Source: an uncultured Enterobacteriaceae bacterium
GTDB taxonomy: Bacteria; Pseudomonadota; Gammaproteobacteria; Enterobacterales; Enterobacteriaceae
Assembly (NCBI GenBank): GCA_936920625.1
Contig: CAKZHC010000049.1
Location: 1 to 64,000, forward strand
DNA: 64,000 nt
Direction of reading: 5' to 3'
Under the pieces are notes generated by a model, which was not told the DNA's origin, did not search any database, and saw only the letters and a program-made list of their open reading frames with translations. This document shows positions 8,945-19,978 of this stretch, piece after piece (the first letter of the stretch is position 1; the number at the start of each line of letters is the position of its first letter). Both the position numbers and the translations under genes were made by a program.

Positions 8945-10306
8945 ATGTTTGAAAATTTAACTGACCGATTGTCGCGCACACTGCGCAATATTAGTGGCCG
9001 TGGTCGCCTGACTGAAGAGAATATTAAAGAGACCCTGCGCGAAGTGCGTATGGCACTACTGGAGGCAGATGTTGCACTGCCGGTCGTACGCGATTTTATC
9101 AATAATGTTAAAACCCGCGCGGTTGGTCATGAAGTGAACAAAAGTCTCACCCCCGGCCAAGAATTTATCAAAATTGTCCGCAGTGAGTTGGAAACGGCGA
9201 TGGGTGAGGAAAATCACTCGCTGAATCTTAATGCTCAGCCGCCGGCAGTGGTTTTAATGGCCGGCCTGCAGGGAGCCGGAAAAACCACCAGCACAGGTAA
9301 ACTAGCTAAATTTCTGCGTGAAAAACATAAAAAGAACGTACTGGTAGTATCAGCAGATGTTTATCGCCCGGCAGCTATTAAGCAGCTGGAAACGCTGGCG
9401 GAACAAGTCGGTGTTGATTTCTGGCCTTCTGATCCGAACCAAAAACCCGTTGATATCGCAGGCAGTGCCTTAAAGCAGGCCAGACTGAAGTTCTATGATG
9501 TGCTGCTGATAGATACCGCTGGTCGTCTGCACGTTGACGATGCGATGATGGATGAAATTAAAGCCGTTCACCAGGCGGTTAATCCGGTAGAAACACTTTT
9601 TGTTGTCGACGCCATGACCGGCCAGGATGCAGCTAATACTGCCAGTGCGTTTAATCAGGCACTACCACTAACGGGTATTATTCTGACCAAAACAGATGGC
9701 GATGCACGGGGCGGCGCAGCCCTTTCTATCCGTCATATTACCGGTAAGCCAATTAAATTTATCGGAACCGGAGAGAAAAACGACACACTGGAGCCTTTCT
9801 ATCCGGATCGTATCGCCTCACGCATTCTTGGCATGGGTGATATGCTGTCGCTTATTGAAAATATCGAAAGCACAGTCGACCGTGCCAAAGCTGAAAAACT
9901 CGCCAGTAAACTAAAAAAAGGCAACGGTTTCGACCTTAATGACTTCCTTGATCAACTAAAACAGATGCGTAATATGGGTGGCCTGGCCAGTCTGATGGGC
10001 AAATTACCTGGGATGGGGCAGCTTCCTGATACTGTTAAATCACAGATGGATAACAGGGTACTGACGCATATGGAGGCGATGATTAACTCCATGACACAAC
10101 ATGAGCGTGAGAAACCAGAGATCATCAAAGGGTCACGTAAACGCCGTATTGCTGCTGGTTCTGGCAGACAAGTTCAGGATGTTAATCGCCTGTTAAAGCA
10201 GTTTGATGACATGCAGCGCATGATGAAAAGAATGAAAAAAGGCGGCATGGCAAAAATGATGCGTAATATGAAAGGAATGATGCCTCCTGGATTTCCTGGG
10301 CGATGA
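8945..10306 (+). CDS. ffh: signal recognition particle protein Ffh
   Basis: Ffh binds 4.5S RNA and signal sequences of nascent membrane proteins and delivers them to FtsY at the inner membrane. Its 453 residues equal the E. coli length. The N domain is followed by the GTPase G domain with GLQGAGKTT (107-115), DTAGRLH (about 190) and [10 protein letters not shown]. The methionine-rich M domain at the C-terminus includes [16 protein letters not shown] and [29 protein letters not shown] precedes the ATG. The gene heads the conserved ffh-rpsP-rimM-trmD-rplS stretch. Confidence 0.98.
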   Translation: MFENLTDRLSRTLRNISGRGRLTEENIKETLREVRMALLEADVALPVVRDFINNVKTRAVGHEVNKSLTPGQEFIKIVRSELETAMGEENHSLNLNAQPPAVVLMAGLQGAGKTTSTGKLAKFLREKHKKNVLVVSADVYRPAAIKQLETLAEQVGVDFWPSDPNQKPVDIAGSALKQARLKFYDVLLIDTAGRLHVDDAMMDEIKAVHQAVNPVETLFVVDAMTGQDAANTASAFNQALPLTGIILTKTDGDARGGAALSIRHITGKPIKFIGTGEKNDTLEPFYPDRIASRILGMGDMLSLIENIESTVDRAKAEKLASKLKKGNGFDLNDFLDQLKQMRNMGGLASLMGKLPGMGQLPDTVKSQMDNRVLTHMEAMINSMTQHEREKPEIIKGSRKRRIAAGSGRQVQDVNRLLKQFDDMQRMMKRMKKGGMAKMMRNMKGMMPPGFPGR

Positions 10307-10351
10307 TCACTCTACAACGCATCTGCATAAAATTTGAGCATTTATTGCGCA

Positions 10352-10379
10352 TTGATTTTTGTACCGAAACGAGTAGAAT
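10352..10379 (+). promoter_or_regulatory. candidate sigma-70 promoter of the rpsP operon
   Basis: TTGATT (10352-10357) and TAGAAT (10374-10379) are separated by 16 bases, giving a likely transcript start near 10386. It lies just after the ffh stop and about 75 bases before the rpsP start codon. Confidence 0.55.
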
Positions 10380-10398
10380 TTTGGGGCTTTATTTATGG

Positions 10399-10436
10399 CA
10401 TCCGGGTTCCGTTCCTCGACGGAGCCCGGATGTTTT
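10399..10436 (+). terminator. terminator-like hairpin in the rpsP leader
   Basis: A 13-bp stem (CATCCGGGTTCCG at 10399-10411 with CGGAGCCCGGATG at 10420-10432, one wobble or mismatch) is followed by TTTT. It lies between the candidate promoter and the Shine-Dalgarno AAAGAGG of rpsP. It could end ffh transcripts or act as an attenuator of the ribosomal-protein operon. Confidence 0.75.
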
Positions 10437-10455
10437 ATTCACTAAAGAGGATGTT

Positions 10456-10704
10456 ATGGTAACAATTCGTTTGGCTCGTCACGGCGCAAAAAAGCGTCCG
10501 TTTTATCAGGTGGTGGTCACTGACAGCCGCAATCCGCGTGATGGCCGGTTCATTGAGCGCGTGGGTTTTTTCAATCCTATCGCAACCGGTCAGGCAGAAG
10601 GACTGCGTCTGGACCTGGATCGCATTGAGCACTGGGTTGGCCTGGGTGCCACGCTCTCTGAACGTGTTCAGTCGCTGATTAAACAAGCCAGGAAAGCAGC
10701 TTAA
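10456..10704 (+). CDS. rpsP: 30S ribosomal protein S16
   Basis: The 82-residue protein has the same length as E. coli S16 and begins [20 protein letters not shown]. The segment [12 protein letters not shown] and the closing LIKQARKAA are typical. S16 is an early 30S assembly protein that binds 16S rRNA. The ATG at 10456 is five bases after AAAGAGG. The frame is open further upstream, to 10303, but only through leader sequence. It is first in the rpsP-rimM-trmD-rplS operon. Confidence 0.98.
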   Translation: MVTIRLARHGAKKRPFYQVVVTDSRNPRDGRFIERVGFFNPIATGQAEGLRLDLDRIEHWVGLGATLSERVQSLIKQARKAA

Positions 10705-10722
10705 TTTGTCATGGTGATGAGT

Positions 10723-11271
10723 ATGAGCACACAACATTCCGTTCAGCTACCTGAAAAACCGATTGTTTTAGGCAAACTGGGGGCTGCATTTGGAATTCGT
10801 GGCTGGCTCAAGGTCTTTTCTTCCACTGAATATGCTGAAGGGATTTTTGATTATCGGCCCTGGTTTATCCAGTGTGCCGGTAAGTGGCAGCGTATTGAGC
10901 TGGAGGGCTGGAAACGTCACAATCAGGACCTAATTATCAAAGTAAGAAACATCGATGACCGCGACGCCGCTATGCGGCTGACTAATTGTCAAATTATCGT
11001 CGATGCTAACACTCTGCCTGAACTCCCGGAGGGCGACTATTACTGGAAAGATCTGATTGGTTGCCAGGTCGTCACCACCACAGGCTATGCACTGGGTAAA
11101 GTGACCGAGCTCATGGAGACCGGTTCAAATGATGTTCTGGTTGTTAAAGCAAATTTGCAGGATGCTTTTGGCATGAAAGAGCGGTTAATCCCGTTCCTTG
11201 ATAAGCAGGTCATCAGTAAAGTTGATCTTGCGGCGGGTGTTATCGTAGTAAACTGGGACCCGGGATTTTGA
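10723..11271 (+). CDS. rimM: 16S rRNA processing protein RimM
   Basis: RimM helps maturation of the 30S subunit head and binds S19. From the ATG at 10723 the protein has 182 residues, the E. coli length. Features are [20 protein letters not shown] at the N-terminal beta-barrel and the PRC-type domain with [13 protein letters not shown], ending in VNWDPGF. I prefer this start because GGTGA lies five bases upstream. ATGs at 10711 and 10717 are also in frame. It is 18 bases after rpsP. Confidence 0.96.
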   Translation: MSTQHSVQLPEKPIVLGKLGAAFGIRGWLKVFSSTEYAEGIFDYRPWFIQCAGKWQRIELEGWKRHNQDLIIKVRNIDDRDAAMRLTNCQIIVDANTLPELPEGDYYWKDLIGCQVVTTTGYALGKVTELMETGSNDVLVVKANLQDAFGMKERLIPFLDKQVISKVDLAAGVIVVNWDPGF

Positions 11272-11296
11272 CCTGCGAATTCGAAACGGCGTAAAC

Positions 11297-12461
<1,165 letters not shown>

Positions 12462-12498
12462 TTTAGCCTTGCGCAACAACATCCGAAGAGTCGTGTTA

Positions 12499-12530
12499 AC
12501 AGGAGCCAGCTATCAGCGGCTCCTGTTTTA
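12499..12530 (+). terminator. factor-independent terminator of the rpsP-rplS operon
   Basis: ACAGGAGCC (12499-12507) pairs with GGCTCCTGT (12518-12526) around a ten-base loop, followed by TTTATTT. It is 37 bases after the rplS stop. Confidence 0.85.
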
Positions 12531-12651
12531 TTTCCTGCCTGTGCAGCACAAATAACCAGTCCGCACCATATAGTGGTCGTTTATCAGCAGTCACACCAAA
12601 ACTGGGCCATGAGATTTTGGATATTTCTGTTAAAAATATATCTTTTGTAAT

Positions 12652-12678
12652 GAACTTTACTACTCATAGCCAGTCATA
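12652..12678 (+). promoter_or_regulatory. candidate sigma-E promoter of micA
   Basis: GAACTT (12652-12657), a 16-base spacer and TCATA (12674-12678) fit the sigma-E pattern (GGAACTT / TCxxA). The distance of six bases to the expected first base of MicA, G12685, is right. In E. coli micA is transcribed by sigma-E, so the envelope-stress link appears to be kept. Confidence 0.75.
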
Positions 12679-12684
12679 ATATGT

Positions 12685-12753
12685 GAAAGACGCGCAATTG
12701 TTATCATCCCTGTTTACAGAGATGTTTTTGGCCACATTAGCTGTGGCCTTTTT
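12685..12753 (+). ncRNA. micA: MicA small RNA (Hfq-dependent, sigma-E regulon)
   Basis: The 69-base sequence follows E. coli MicA almost base for base. It starts GAAAGACGCGCA, continues with the target-pairing stretch ATTGTTATCATC (three bases shorter than in E. coli), and has the first hairpin around CATCCCTG/CAGAGATG. It ends in the terminator stem GGCCAC/GTGGCC followed by TTTTT. MicA represses ompA and other porin mRNAs under envelope stress. In E. coli it lies between luxS and gshA, reading opposite to them. Here gshA is still convergent at 12765, but luxS is gone. It is far too short to appear as an ORF and is easily missed. Confidence 0.92.
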
Positions 12754-12764
12754 CTTTATCTGAC

Positions 12765-14321
12765 TTAGCTTCTGGTCTGCAAAAAATCATCAAAACTTAG
12801 CTTGTCACTGGCTTCAATGTCTTTCTGTCTGAGCTGTGATTGTATTGCTTCCTGCTCGAACTGCTCAGAACTTAGCAGTTCAAACGGTTCATCTTTCAGC
12901 ATCTGCCCATATTGCTCAGCAAGATTCAGAGCTGTACTGAGCATACCATTCTCCATCATTGCACGATGAAGACGTGCCGAAAAGGTTAACTCCGGATCAT
13001 CAAAAGAAGCAGCCAGTTGCTCGCAAACCTGTTGGTAATGGCAGCAATTCTGCTGTATGTCCAATACTTCGGCAACACGGCGCAGATCGTCAAATAGCAA
13101 CTTACCCACATCCACCAGCTGATGTTGAGCGTCTTCACAACCAACCGCTATCATTAGCCCTGGTTTACGCCCCTCAAGAATTACCCGATTCCAATTTTTA
13201 CGGGCGCACAACAGCTCTTCATTACTCATCTTTGACGCATCAGCCAGCGTACACCAGATGAGGAAGAGATCGAGAAAACGGATTTGATCTGCATCAACAC
13301 CAACAGGTGAGAAGGGATTGATATCCAGTGAACGCACTTCAATATATTCAATGCCACCACGCAGCAATGCATCTGAGGGAGCTTCTCCAGAGCGGGTTAC
13401 ACGTTTCGGTCTGATGGGCGCATAAAGTTCATTTTCGATCTGTAGAACATTAGTATTTAGCTGAACATAGTTGCCCTGCGAGTCTTTAATGCCCAGCGCG
13501 GCAAAATCTTCCGATGGCGTTTTGATTGCACGTTTGAGTCCCTCAACATACGTTTCCAGTGTGTTAAAGGTAATATTGAGACTGCTTTGTGATTTATTAG
13601 TATACCCCAAATCACTTAAACGCAGTGAAGTAGCGTAAGGCAAGCAGAGCATGTCAAGATGGCTTTCAAAAGGCAGCGAACTCTCTTTTCCCTGAAGGAA
13701 TGACTGACACACAGCAGGCGATGCGCCGAACAGATAGGGGATCACCCAGCCAAAACGGTAATAATTACGGATAAGGCGCAGATAGCCATCTGAAATGGTA
13801 TCCTGGTCACTTTTTCTCCCCTCAGTTTCCGACCAGGCTTGCCAGAAGCTCTCAGGCAATGAAAAATTATAATGTACACCGGCAATGAGTTGCATTAATG
13901 CGCCATAGCGGTTCTTTAGCCCCTTACGGTAGAGCGTTTTCATCCGGCCAATATTAGAGAGACCATATTGCGCCAGCTCAATCTCCTGCTCTGCCCCTAC
14001 TATGCATGGCATACTTAACGGCCACATTCGTTCGTCGCCTATCCGGCGGGCAATATAGCGATGAATATCACGCATAAATGCCAGCAGCGTGTCGACGTCT
14101 TTGTTAACGGGCGTAATGAATTCTAAAAGTGCCTCGGCAAAATCGGTCGTGATCCATTGATGCGTTAGCGCCGACCCCATTGAGCCGGGATGACCTGTGG
14201 TAGCCAGATGCCCATTAGCCTGTACGCGTAACGTTTCGCGTTCAATGCCCCGCCCAATACCCTGTAGGGCGTAAGGGTGAGCCTGGAGCCAGCTAAGTGC
14301 CTGTGACACATCTGGGATCAA
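12765..14321 (-). CDS. gshA: glutamate-cysteine ligase GshA
   Basis: GshA joins glutamate and cysteine, the first and rate-limiting step of glutathione synthesis. I place the start at a TTG codon (14321), preceded by AAGG eight bases upstream. This gives exactly 518 residues beginning with [16 protein letters not shown], and the E. coli gene also starts with TTG at this point. The frame remains open to an ATG at 14375, which would add 18 residues. Conserved blocks are [42 protein letters not shown] and [22 protein letters not shown]. It converges on micA; luxS, its usual partner downstream, is missing. Confidence 0.95.
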   Translation of the reverse strand: MIPDVSQALSWLQAHPYALQGIGRGIERETLRVQANGHLATTGHPGSMGSALTHQWITTDFAEALLEFITPVNKDVDTLLAFMRDIHRYIARRIGDERMWPLSMPCIVGAEQEIELAQYGLSNIGRMKTLYRKGLKNRYGALMQLIAGVHYNFSLPESFWQAWSETEGRKSDQDTISDGYLRLIRNYYRFGWVIPYLFGASPAVCQSFLQGKESSLPFESHLDMLCLPYATSLRLSDLGYTNKSQSSLNITFNTLETYVEGLKRAIKTPSEDFAALGIKDSQGNYVQLNTNVLQIENELYAPIRPKRVTRSGEAPSDALLRGGIEYIEVRSLDINPFSPVGVDADQIRFLDLFLIWCTLADASKMSNEELLCARKNWNRVILEGRKPGLMIAVGCEDAQHQLVDVGKLLFDDLRRVAEVLDIQQNCCHYQQVCEQLAASFDDPELTFSARLHRAMMENGMLSTALNLAEQYGQMLKDEPFELLSSEQFEQEAIQSQLRQKDIEASDKLSFDDFLQTRS

Positions 14322-14375
14322 CTTAACGCCTTCTTCTGCGAAAAACGTAGTTTTATTTAGCATATTATTAACCAT

Positions 14376-15389
14376 AACATCGAACTCTGGAACCCTATTG
14401 AGATAAAACCACTACTCCATGCCGTCACGGATTATGGCTCGATCAGCTGGTGGACAATCTTATTTTCACAATCATCTGAATTACGGCGTGTACCCATCAT
14501 CAGTTGTCTGTTACTGATAATCCGAACACAGCTGTCAGACTACCGTGACACTATTGCGCCGCTCTGACAGCCTTTTTCTGTATTTTGCGGATATCTGCCA
14601 GCCGCTGCCTGCATAGTGACCACGTTACGCAGACGGCCGGAAGAAGTCTGGTACAGCAGAAACATCCTCTGGCTGTCCTTGGCTGGGTAGTATTCCGTAT
14701 CACCAACTTAGTTTTATGACAAAAAATACTGGTTTTCATGCGAGGTTGTCACCATACACAGTTTAGATGTTAAAGCCGCAACATGACTGCAAATACCTGT
14801 TACAGTTCATTCTTAATTTAATCTGCGTCTACTTTAACTTACCTGCATCAACTTGTCGCCTTTGCCTTCGAGCCACAAATACTTCATCACAAAGCAACAC
14901 TTAATTAACTAAATCAATATGTCAGCCCGGTAAATGCAAAAAAAACTTTGCCTGACGTGCCCCCGGTACCCGTTAAATTAAGAATTAACCAGTCAGAAAA
15001 AAACCTGACAGCACTGTTCAGACTGGCAGGCAAACATTTAATTCTGCGTAATATAACAACAACTATTTTGTCGGTATATTGTATGACAACCTGTAAATAT
15101 GATTAAGATTAATATGGTCCCCACCGGAATTTTGCAGGGTTTTCTTTAAATTCCGGTATCAGCATTACGATTTGAAAAGTATTGAGACAAATATGACAGA
15201 AGTTAAACCTGATACTACCTGCCAGATGACCAGACATTTCATCTGACTTAATACAGGAAGTATGATCTAATTCTACCGGGATCACTGATATTCTTTCTGA
15301 GGTAACGATGCGCCAGGCGGGGGGGGGGGGGTATTAATCAGGGGTAGAGTAATTTGATATTTTGCAATAGTGACGATATTACATAAAAA
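14376..15389. other. gene-poor stretch between gshA and tRNA-Arg
   Basis: About 1 kb where E. coli has yqaA and yqaB; neither is recognisable. It holds a plus-strand terminator-like hairpin (GCTGTCAGA at 14531-14539, TCTGACAGC at 14563-14571, then CTTTTT). A 55-codon minus-strand frame (14707-14540) of unknown meaning is also present, along with a G12 tract at 15319-15330. Confidence 0.6.
15319..15330 (+). repeat. homopolymer tract of twelve G
   Basis: Twelve consecutive G lie in non-coding sequence 60 bases from the 3' end of tRNA-Arg. It is the longest homopolymer I saw in the window, is prone to slippage, and its length may be wrong in the assembly. Confidence 0.9.
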
Positions 15390-15466
15390 TGGCGCATCCG
15401 GGAGGATTCGAACCTCCGACCGCCCGGTTCGTAGCCGGGTACTCTATCCAGCTGAGCTACGGATGC
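15390..15466 (-). tRNA. tRNA-Arg(ACG)
   Basis: A 77-base cloverleaf starts GCATCCGTAGCTCAGCTGG at 15466 and has the T-loop GGTTCGAATCC and an encoded CCA (15392-15390). The anticodon ACG is at 15432-15430. The anticodon stem is CCCGG/CCGGG. The discriminator base is G, where E. coli has A; both are accepted in arginine tRNAs. E. coli has four tandem copies here (argVYZQ), and only one is present. Confidence 0.97.
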
Positions 15467-15473
15467 ATCATGA

Positions 15474-15567
15474 TGGCGGTGAGAGAGGGATTCGAACCCT
15501 CGATGCAGCTTTTGACCGCATACTCCCTTAGCAGGGGAGCGCCTTCAGCCGACTCGGCCATCTCACC
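15474..15567 (-). tRNA. serV: tRNA-Ser(GCT)
   Basis: A 94-base class II tRNA with a long variable arm starts GGTGAGATGGCCGAG at 15567 and ends with encoded CCA at 15474. The anticodon GCT is at 15532-15530. The sequence follows E. coli serV, including the variable arm around TATGCGGTCAAAAGCTGCAT. It is seven bases upstream of tRNA-Arg in the same orientation, so the two are probably cotranscribed, as in E. coli downstream of csrA. Confidence 0.97.
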
Positions 15568-15937
15568 ATGCGCTTTGTAAAACAGGCTTTATATAGCTAA
15601 AAATCGTTCACTGACGCGCTACGTGGCGCTCATAATACTTTCCCGGCCTTATAAGTCAAACATTTTTTCCACTAGGCCATTCGATTGCGCAAAAGCCGGT
15701 CAATTCCAATAAGTTGATTCAAAAAAGATCATAAAAATCAATAAATAGTATTTTTCTGTTCCACTAAATTGCCTGCCTTGTGTCAGAACAGCATACAAAG
15801 CGATGTCCGCAGGGGGAATATTGATGAATTACTGCTAAAATCTGGTAAAAAATAATCGTACAAAAACAGTAACCTGTTTTGCCTGCAGGAGGATAGTTGG
15901 TGAAAAAAATAGCATAAGCAGACCAGATCAAAATCAC
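15568..15937. other. intergenic stretch between tRNA-Ser and the csrA terminator
   Basis: No gene is visible in about 370 bases. It should hold the promoter of the serV-arg tRNA transcript. I could not choose a single convincing -35/-10 pair. Confidence 0.5.
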
Positions 15938-15972
15938 ACAAAAAATGCGCCTCGCCAGTGGTTATGCGAGGC
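15938..15972 (-). terminator. terminator after csrA
   Basis: On the minus strand GCCTCGC (15972-15966) pairs with GCGAGGC (15955-15949), followed by GCATTTTTTG. It lies ten bases past the csrA stop codon. Confidence 0.85.
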
Positions 15973-15982
15973 GGAGGAATCG

Positions 15983-16168
15983 CTAAAAACTTGTTTGCTG
16001 GTTTTTCTCTGCCTGAATCCTTTGATAGATCTCTTCGCGATGGACAGAGACTTCCTTTGGCGCATTCACACCAATTCGTACCTGATTACCTTTGACACCT
16101 AACACCGTGACAGTTACTTCATCGCCAATCATGAGAGTTTCACCAATTCGACGAGTCAGAATAAGCAT
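15983..16168 (-). CDS. csrA: carbon storage regulator CsrA
   Basis: CsrA is an RNA-binding dimer that represses or stabilises mRNAs at GGA motifs. The 61-residue protein is nearly identical to E. coli CsrA; the start [16 protein letters not shown] and the segment [21 protein letters not shown] carry the RNA-binding residues. The ATG at 16168 has AAGGAG upstream. A longer frame from 16219 is leader sequence. It follows alaS on the same strand with 240 bases between them, the E. coli order. Confidence 0.98.
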   Translation of the reverse strand: MLILTRRIGETLMIGDEVTVTVLGVKGNQVRIGVNAPKEVSVHREEIYQRIQAEKNQQTSF

Positions 16169-16409
16169 TCTTTGCTCCTTGAAAGATTTAGTTGAGTCGG
16201 GTTTATCGTCTCCCGGCATTATCCATCAAATGACACTTAATGTAGCTTATGACATATACACCAGAGGTGTATTTTCATACCAATACATTGCTGATAGTTA
16301 GTTTAGCCGAAATACGCTTTAATCACCTGACTTTTCGTTTACGAGTACGCATTTATCAGCATTTACCAGTTAAACAAATTAATACTGATAATCTGCGCCT
16401 TTTATTGTG

Positions 16410-19037
16410 TTACAGCTTTGCTTTAACCCATGGCTCGACGCTCGCGAGTGCGTCAGGCAATGACTTAACATCACTTCCTCCGGCCTGGGCCATATCTGGA
16501 CGACCTCCGCCCTTACCATCCAACCGCCGAGCTAACTCAGTAACCAGCTCACCAGCGTGCATCCGTTCGGTAAGATCTTTTGTTACACCAGCAATAAGTG
16601 AAATTTTACCCTCAGACACGGTTGCCAGAACGATCACTGCTGACTGCAACTGATTCTTCAGGTCATCTACCATTGTCCGCATCATTTTCGGTTCAATATG
16701 ATTTAACTGACGTACCAGCAACTTAATACCGTCTATCTCTATAGCTTCTCTGTTCAGTGATGCGCTTTGCTGAGCAATTTGTTGTTCTTTGTATTGCAGG
16801 CACTCTTTTTCTAACGCACCTGCCCGCTCAATCATAGCTTTGACTTTTTCTGTCAGGTTGCTGCTATTTGCCTTGAGCTGTTGAGCAATATCAGATAGCA
16901 GTTTATCCTGTGCCTGAACCTGTTTTATTGCACACTCACCCGTCATAGCTTCAATACGACGTACACCAGCTGAAATTCCCGACTCAGAGATAATACGAAA
17001 CAGGCCTATATCTCCTGTACGCGAGGCATGAGTGCCGCCACAGAGTTCAATTGAGAAATCCCCCATCGTCAGAACGCGCACATCGTCATCATATTTTTCA
17101 CCAAACAGCGCCATAGCTCCTTTTTCTTTTGCCTCCCGCAGCGCCATTATATTGGTTTTAACCTCATAGTTACGGCGAATGTGCTTGTTCACCATCTCTT
17201 CAACTGCACTTATTTCCTGCGATTTCATCGCACCACTATGGGAAAAATCAAAACGGAGATAGCTGTCATTCACCAGTGAACCTTTCTGAATGACATGTTC
17301 GCCGAGGATACAACGTAGGGCTGCATGTAACAGATGAGTTGCTGAGTGGTTTAAACGGATATTCGCCCGCCTGACCGCATCAACCCATGCTTCTACACTG
17401 TCACCCACCTTCAAAGAACCACGGCGTAGTTTACCTATGTGGCCAAGGGCACGACCATACTTTTGGGTATCACTAACGATAAAATGGGCTTCTTTAGCCC
17501 TGAGTTCTCCCGAGTCACCAACCTGACCGCCAGATTCTCCATAAAACGGCGTCTGTTCCAAAATAACAGTTCCCTTCTGGCCAGCTTCAAGGACTTTGAC
17601 CTCAACGCCATCGATAAAGATCGCGCCGACAGAGGTACTACCATTCAGTTGATCATAGCCATTAAATTTAGTCGTCTGGTCAGTACGAATGACACTATTA
17701 TAATCGGTAACAAAGCCGCTCGCTTCACGGGCACGCAGTCGCTGCTGTTCCATTGCCCGATCAAATCCTTCCTCATCGATTTTCAGATGACGTTCACGGC
17801 AAACATCTGCCGTTAAATCAGCCGGAAAACCAAAAGTATCATAGAGGCGAAAAACCGTTTCTCCAGGAAGCATATCTCCTTTTAACTTTTCCAGCTCTTC
17901 ATCCAGCAGAGCCAGACCACGATCGAGCGTTTTAGCAAACTGCTCCTCTTCGCTTTTAAGAATCTGCTCCACTTGTGACTGATGGCCTTTAAGATCTGTC
18001 GCTGCATAACCCATGATCTCAATCAACGGTGCAACCAGCTTCCAAAAAAAGGGACTTCTGGCACCAAGTTTGTTTCCATGGCGGACCGCCCGGCGAATAA
18101 TTCGACGCAGTACGTAGCCTCGATTTTCATTGGAAGGGGTAACCCCATCTGCGACGAGGAAAGCACAAGACCGGATATGATCAGCAATAACATACAATGA
18201 CTTGTTTTGCATATCCGCAATGCCCACTGCTTTTGCAGTCGCTTTGATGAGTTTCTGGAACAAATCGATTTGATAATTAGAGTTAACATGTTGCAATATG
18301 GCGGAGATACGCTCGAGGCCCATACCCGTGTCTACCGAGGGTTTTGGTAGTGGCAACATAGTCCCATTTGACAGACGATTAAACTGCATAAAAACAATAT
18401 TCCAAATCTCAATATAGCGGTCGCCATCTTCATCCGGACTCCCCGGCGGCCCCCCCCAGACATGTTCGCCATGATCATAGAATATTTCTGTACACGGGCC
18501 ACAAGGCCCTGTATCACCCATCTGCCAGAAATTGTCTGAAGCATAAGCCCCGCCCCGGTTATCTCCAATCCGGATAATACGTTCGGCAGGTATACCAATC
18601 TCTGTTTTCCAGATGTTCCAGGCTTCATCGTCTGTTTTATAGACCGTCACCCACAGACGTTGCTCTGGCAGGTTGAACCACGCTGGGCTGGTCAGTAATT
18701 CCCAAGCGTACTTTATAGCGTCCCGTTTAAAGTAGTCACCAAAACTGAAATTACCTAACATTTCAAAAAAGGTATGATGGCGGGCAGTATATCCTACATT
18801 TTCAAGATCATTGTGTTTTCCACCAGCCCGCACACAGCGCTGAGCTGTCACAGCACGCGCATAATTCCGCTTATCCTGCCCGAGAAAAACATCTTTAAAC
18901 TGGTTCATTCCTGCGTTAGTAAAAAGCAGCGTTGGATCATTTGCAGGTATCAGAGAACTACTGGATACCACCTGATGCCCTTTACTTTGAAAAAAATCGA
19001 GAAACGCCTGCCGAACCTCTGTGGTGCTCTTGATCAT
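16410..19037 (-). CDS. alaS: alanyl-tRNA synthetase AlaS
   Basis: AlaS charges tRNA-Ala and edits mischarged tRNA. The 875 residues match the 876 of E. coli. The class II catalytic domain is at the N-terminus ([37 protein letters not shown] region). The editing domain has the zinc-site motif [11 protein letters not shown] and the later [13 protein letters not shown]. The C-terminal C-Ala domain ends with [15 protein letters not shown]. The usual recX gene between recA and alaS is missing. Confidence 0.98.
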   Translation of the reverse strand: MIKSTTEVRQAFLDFFQSKGHQVVSSSSLIPANDPTLLFTNAGMNQFKDVFLGQDKRNYARAVTAQRCVRAGGKHNDLENVGYTARHHTFFEMLGNFSFGDYFKRDAIKYAWELLTSPAWFNLPEQRLWVTVYKTDDEAWNIWKTEIGIPAERIIRIGDNRGGAYASDNFWQMGDTGPCGPCTEIFYDHGEHVWGGPPGSPDEDGDRYIEIWNIVFMQFNRLSNGTMLPLPKPSVDTGMGLERISAILQHVNSNYQIDLFQKLIKATAKAVGIADMQNKSLYVIADHIRSCAFLVADGVTPSNENRGYVLRRIIRRAVRHGNKLGARSPFFWKLVAPLIEIMGYAATDLKGHQSQVEQILKSEEEQFAKTLDRGLALLDEELEKLKGDMLPGETVFRLYDTFGFPADLTADVCRERHLKIDEEGFDRAMEQQRLRAREASGFVTDYNSVIRTDQTTKFNGYDQLNGSTSVGAIFIDGVEVKVLEAGQKGTVILEQTPFYGESGGQVGDSGELRAKEAHFIVSDTQKYGRALGHIGKLRRGSLKVGDSVEAWVDAVRRANIRLNHSATHLLHAALRCILGEHVIQKGSLVNDSYLRFDFSHSGAMKSQEISAVEEMVNKHIRRNYEVKTNIMALREAKEKGAMALFGEKYDDDVRVLTMGDFSIELCGGTHASRTGDIGLFRIISESGISAGVRRIEAMTGECAIKQVQAQDKLLSDIAQQLKANSSNLTEKVKAMIERAGALEKECLQYKEQQIAQQSASLNREAIEIDGIKLLVRQLNHIEPKMMRTMVDDLKNQLQSAVIVLATVSEGKISLIAGVTKDLTERMHAGELVTELARRLDGKGGGRPDMAQAGGSDVKSLPDALASVEPWVKAKL

Positions 19038-19886
19038 AATTTTCCTGAAATCACACTAACATCGTGTCCTTAAGCCATTTGGTCCTGTCACCATCTGTTC
19101 AGTCCAGTAACACCCACAAACGAAAAAGTGGTGAATAAGATAAATTTTCTTCAATGGGAAGTAAAATCCCGCAACGCTCAATTATTAAAATTTCTGAAAA
19201 TGTACCGGATATTTTTCTCCCGGAAGCCCATTTCTGGTGTATTCCCGCTTTTTTTCATCTTATCTGGTAAGAGCAAGACTATCGATCATCCTAAAAATCC
19301 TGATTACTTTGTCAATTTCCCCACATCATGATTTCTTAAATCAGGCATCCTGAACATTCGTACATTTTATCACCAGTCAGATTCACTGTTACATTATCTC
19401 CGTAATAATGACTGAGATGGTATAGGTGTTGTAAATCTCCTGTCATCTAAAAAGTGCAGTTACCCATACCAGACTTTTACCAAATCAATTTCACTTTTCA
19501 GTAATCTGCCCGGATTTTTACCAGTCACACAACATCTGGGCAGATACCGGCAACTACTTTATATTATTGTGCTTCCAGCAGAAAATCTGTGCATTTTACA
19601 ACCTGAATGCGACTATATTTCCATTTTAAACAACAGGTTATGTTGTGATGCTGTTTATCATTACTTATACCTGAGTCGTTATCAATCTGGCTAAATATTC
19701 TATAAATTTTATAATTCAGTTGATTTAATATTTATTTCATATCCTATTACAACATGTTTGTCTGTCGTCCTGAAGTCTGATAGCGTCAGAATGTCAAATA
19801 AACAGCCGCACCTTCACATTGTAATTCACGACCTCTGTTACTCGCAGCGGTTATGGTCATTGAATGAACAGGCTAACTGAAGACAT
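19038..19886. other. gene-free stretch where recX is expected
   Basis: About 850 AT-rich bases between alaS and the recA terminator. In E. coli recX sits here, reading with recA. I found no stretch resembling RecX, and the one 67-codon frame (19128-19331, plus strand) looks random. recX therefore appears to be deleted or eroded beyond recognition. Confidence 0.65.
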
Positions 19887-19919
19887 AACAAAAGCGGGCA
19901 GAGATTGCTCTCCACCCGC
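19887..19919 (-). terminator. terminator of recA
   Basis: On the minus strand GCGGGTGGAGA (19919-19909) pairs with TCTCTGCCCGC (19904-19894) with few mismatches, followed by TTTTGTT. It lies 60 bases past the recA stop. Confidence 0.8.
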
Positions 19920-19978
19920 ATTTTATCTGTAAAAACTTTTCTGATATCGCGACTTACTCTGTCATTTACACAGACAAA

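Noticed and set aside
19038..19886. Remnant of recX.
   Set aside because: No stretch of recognisable RecX sequence in any minus-strand frame.
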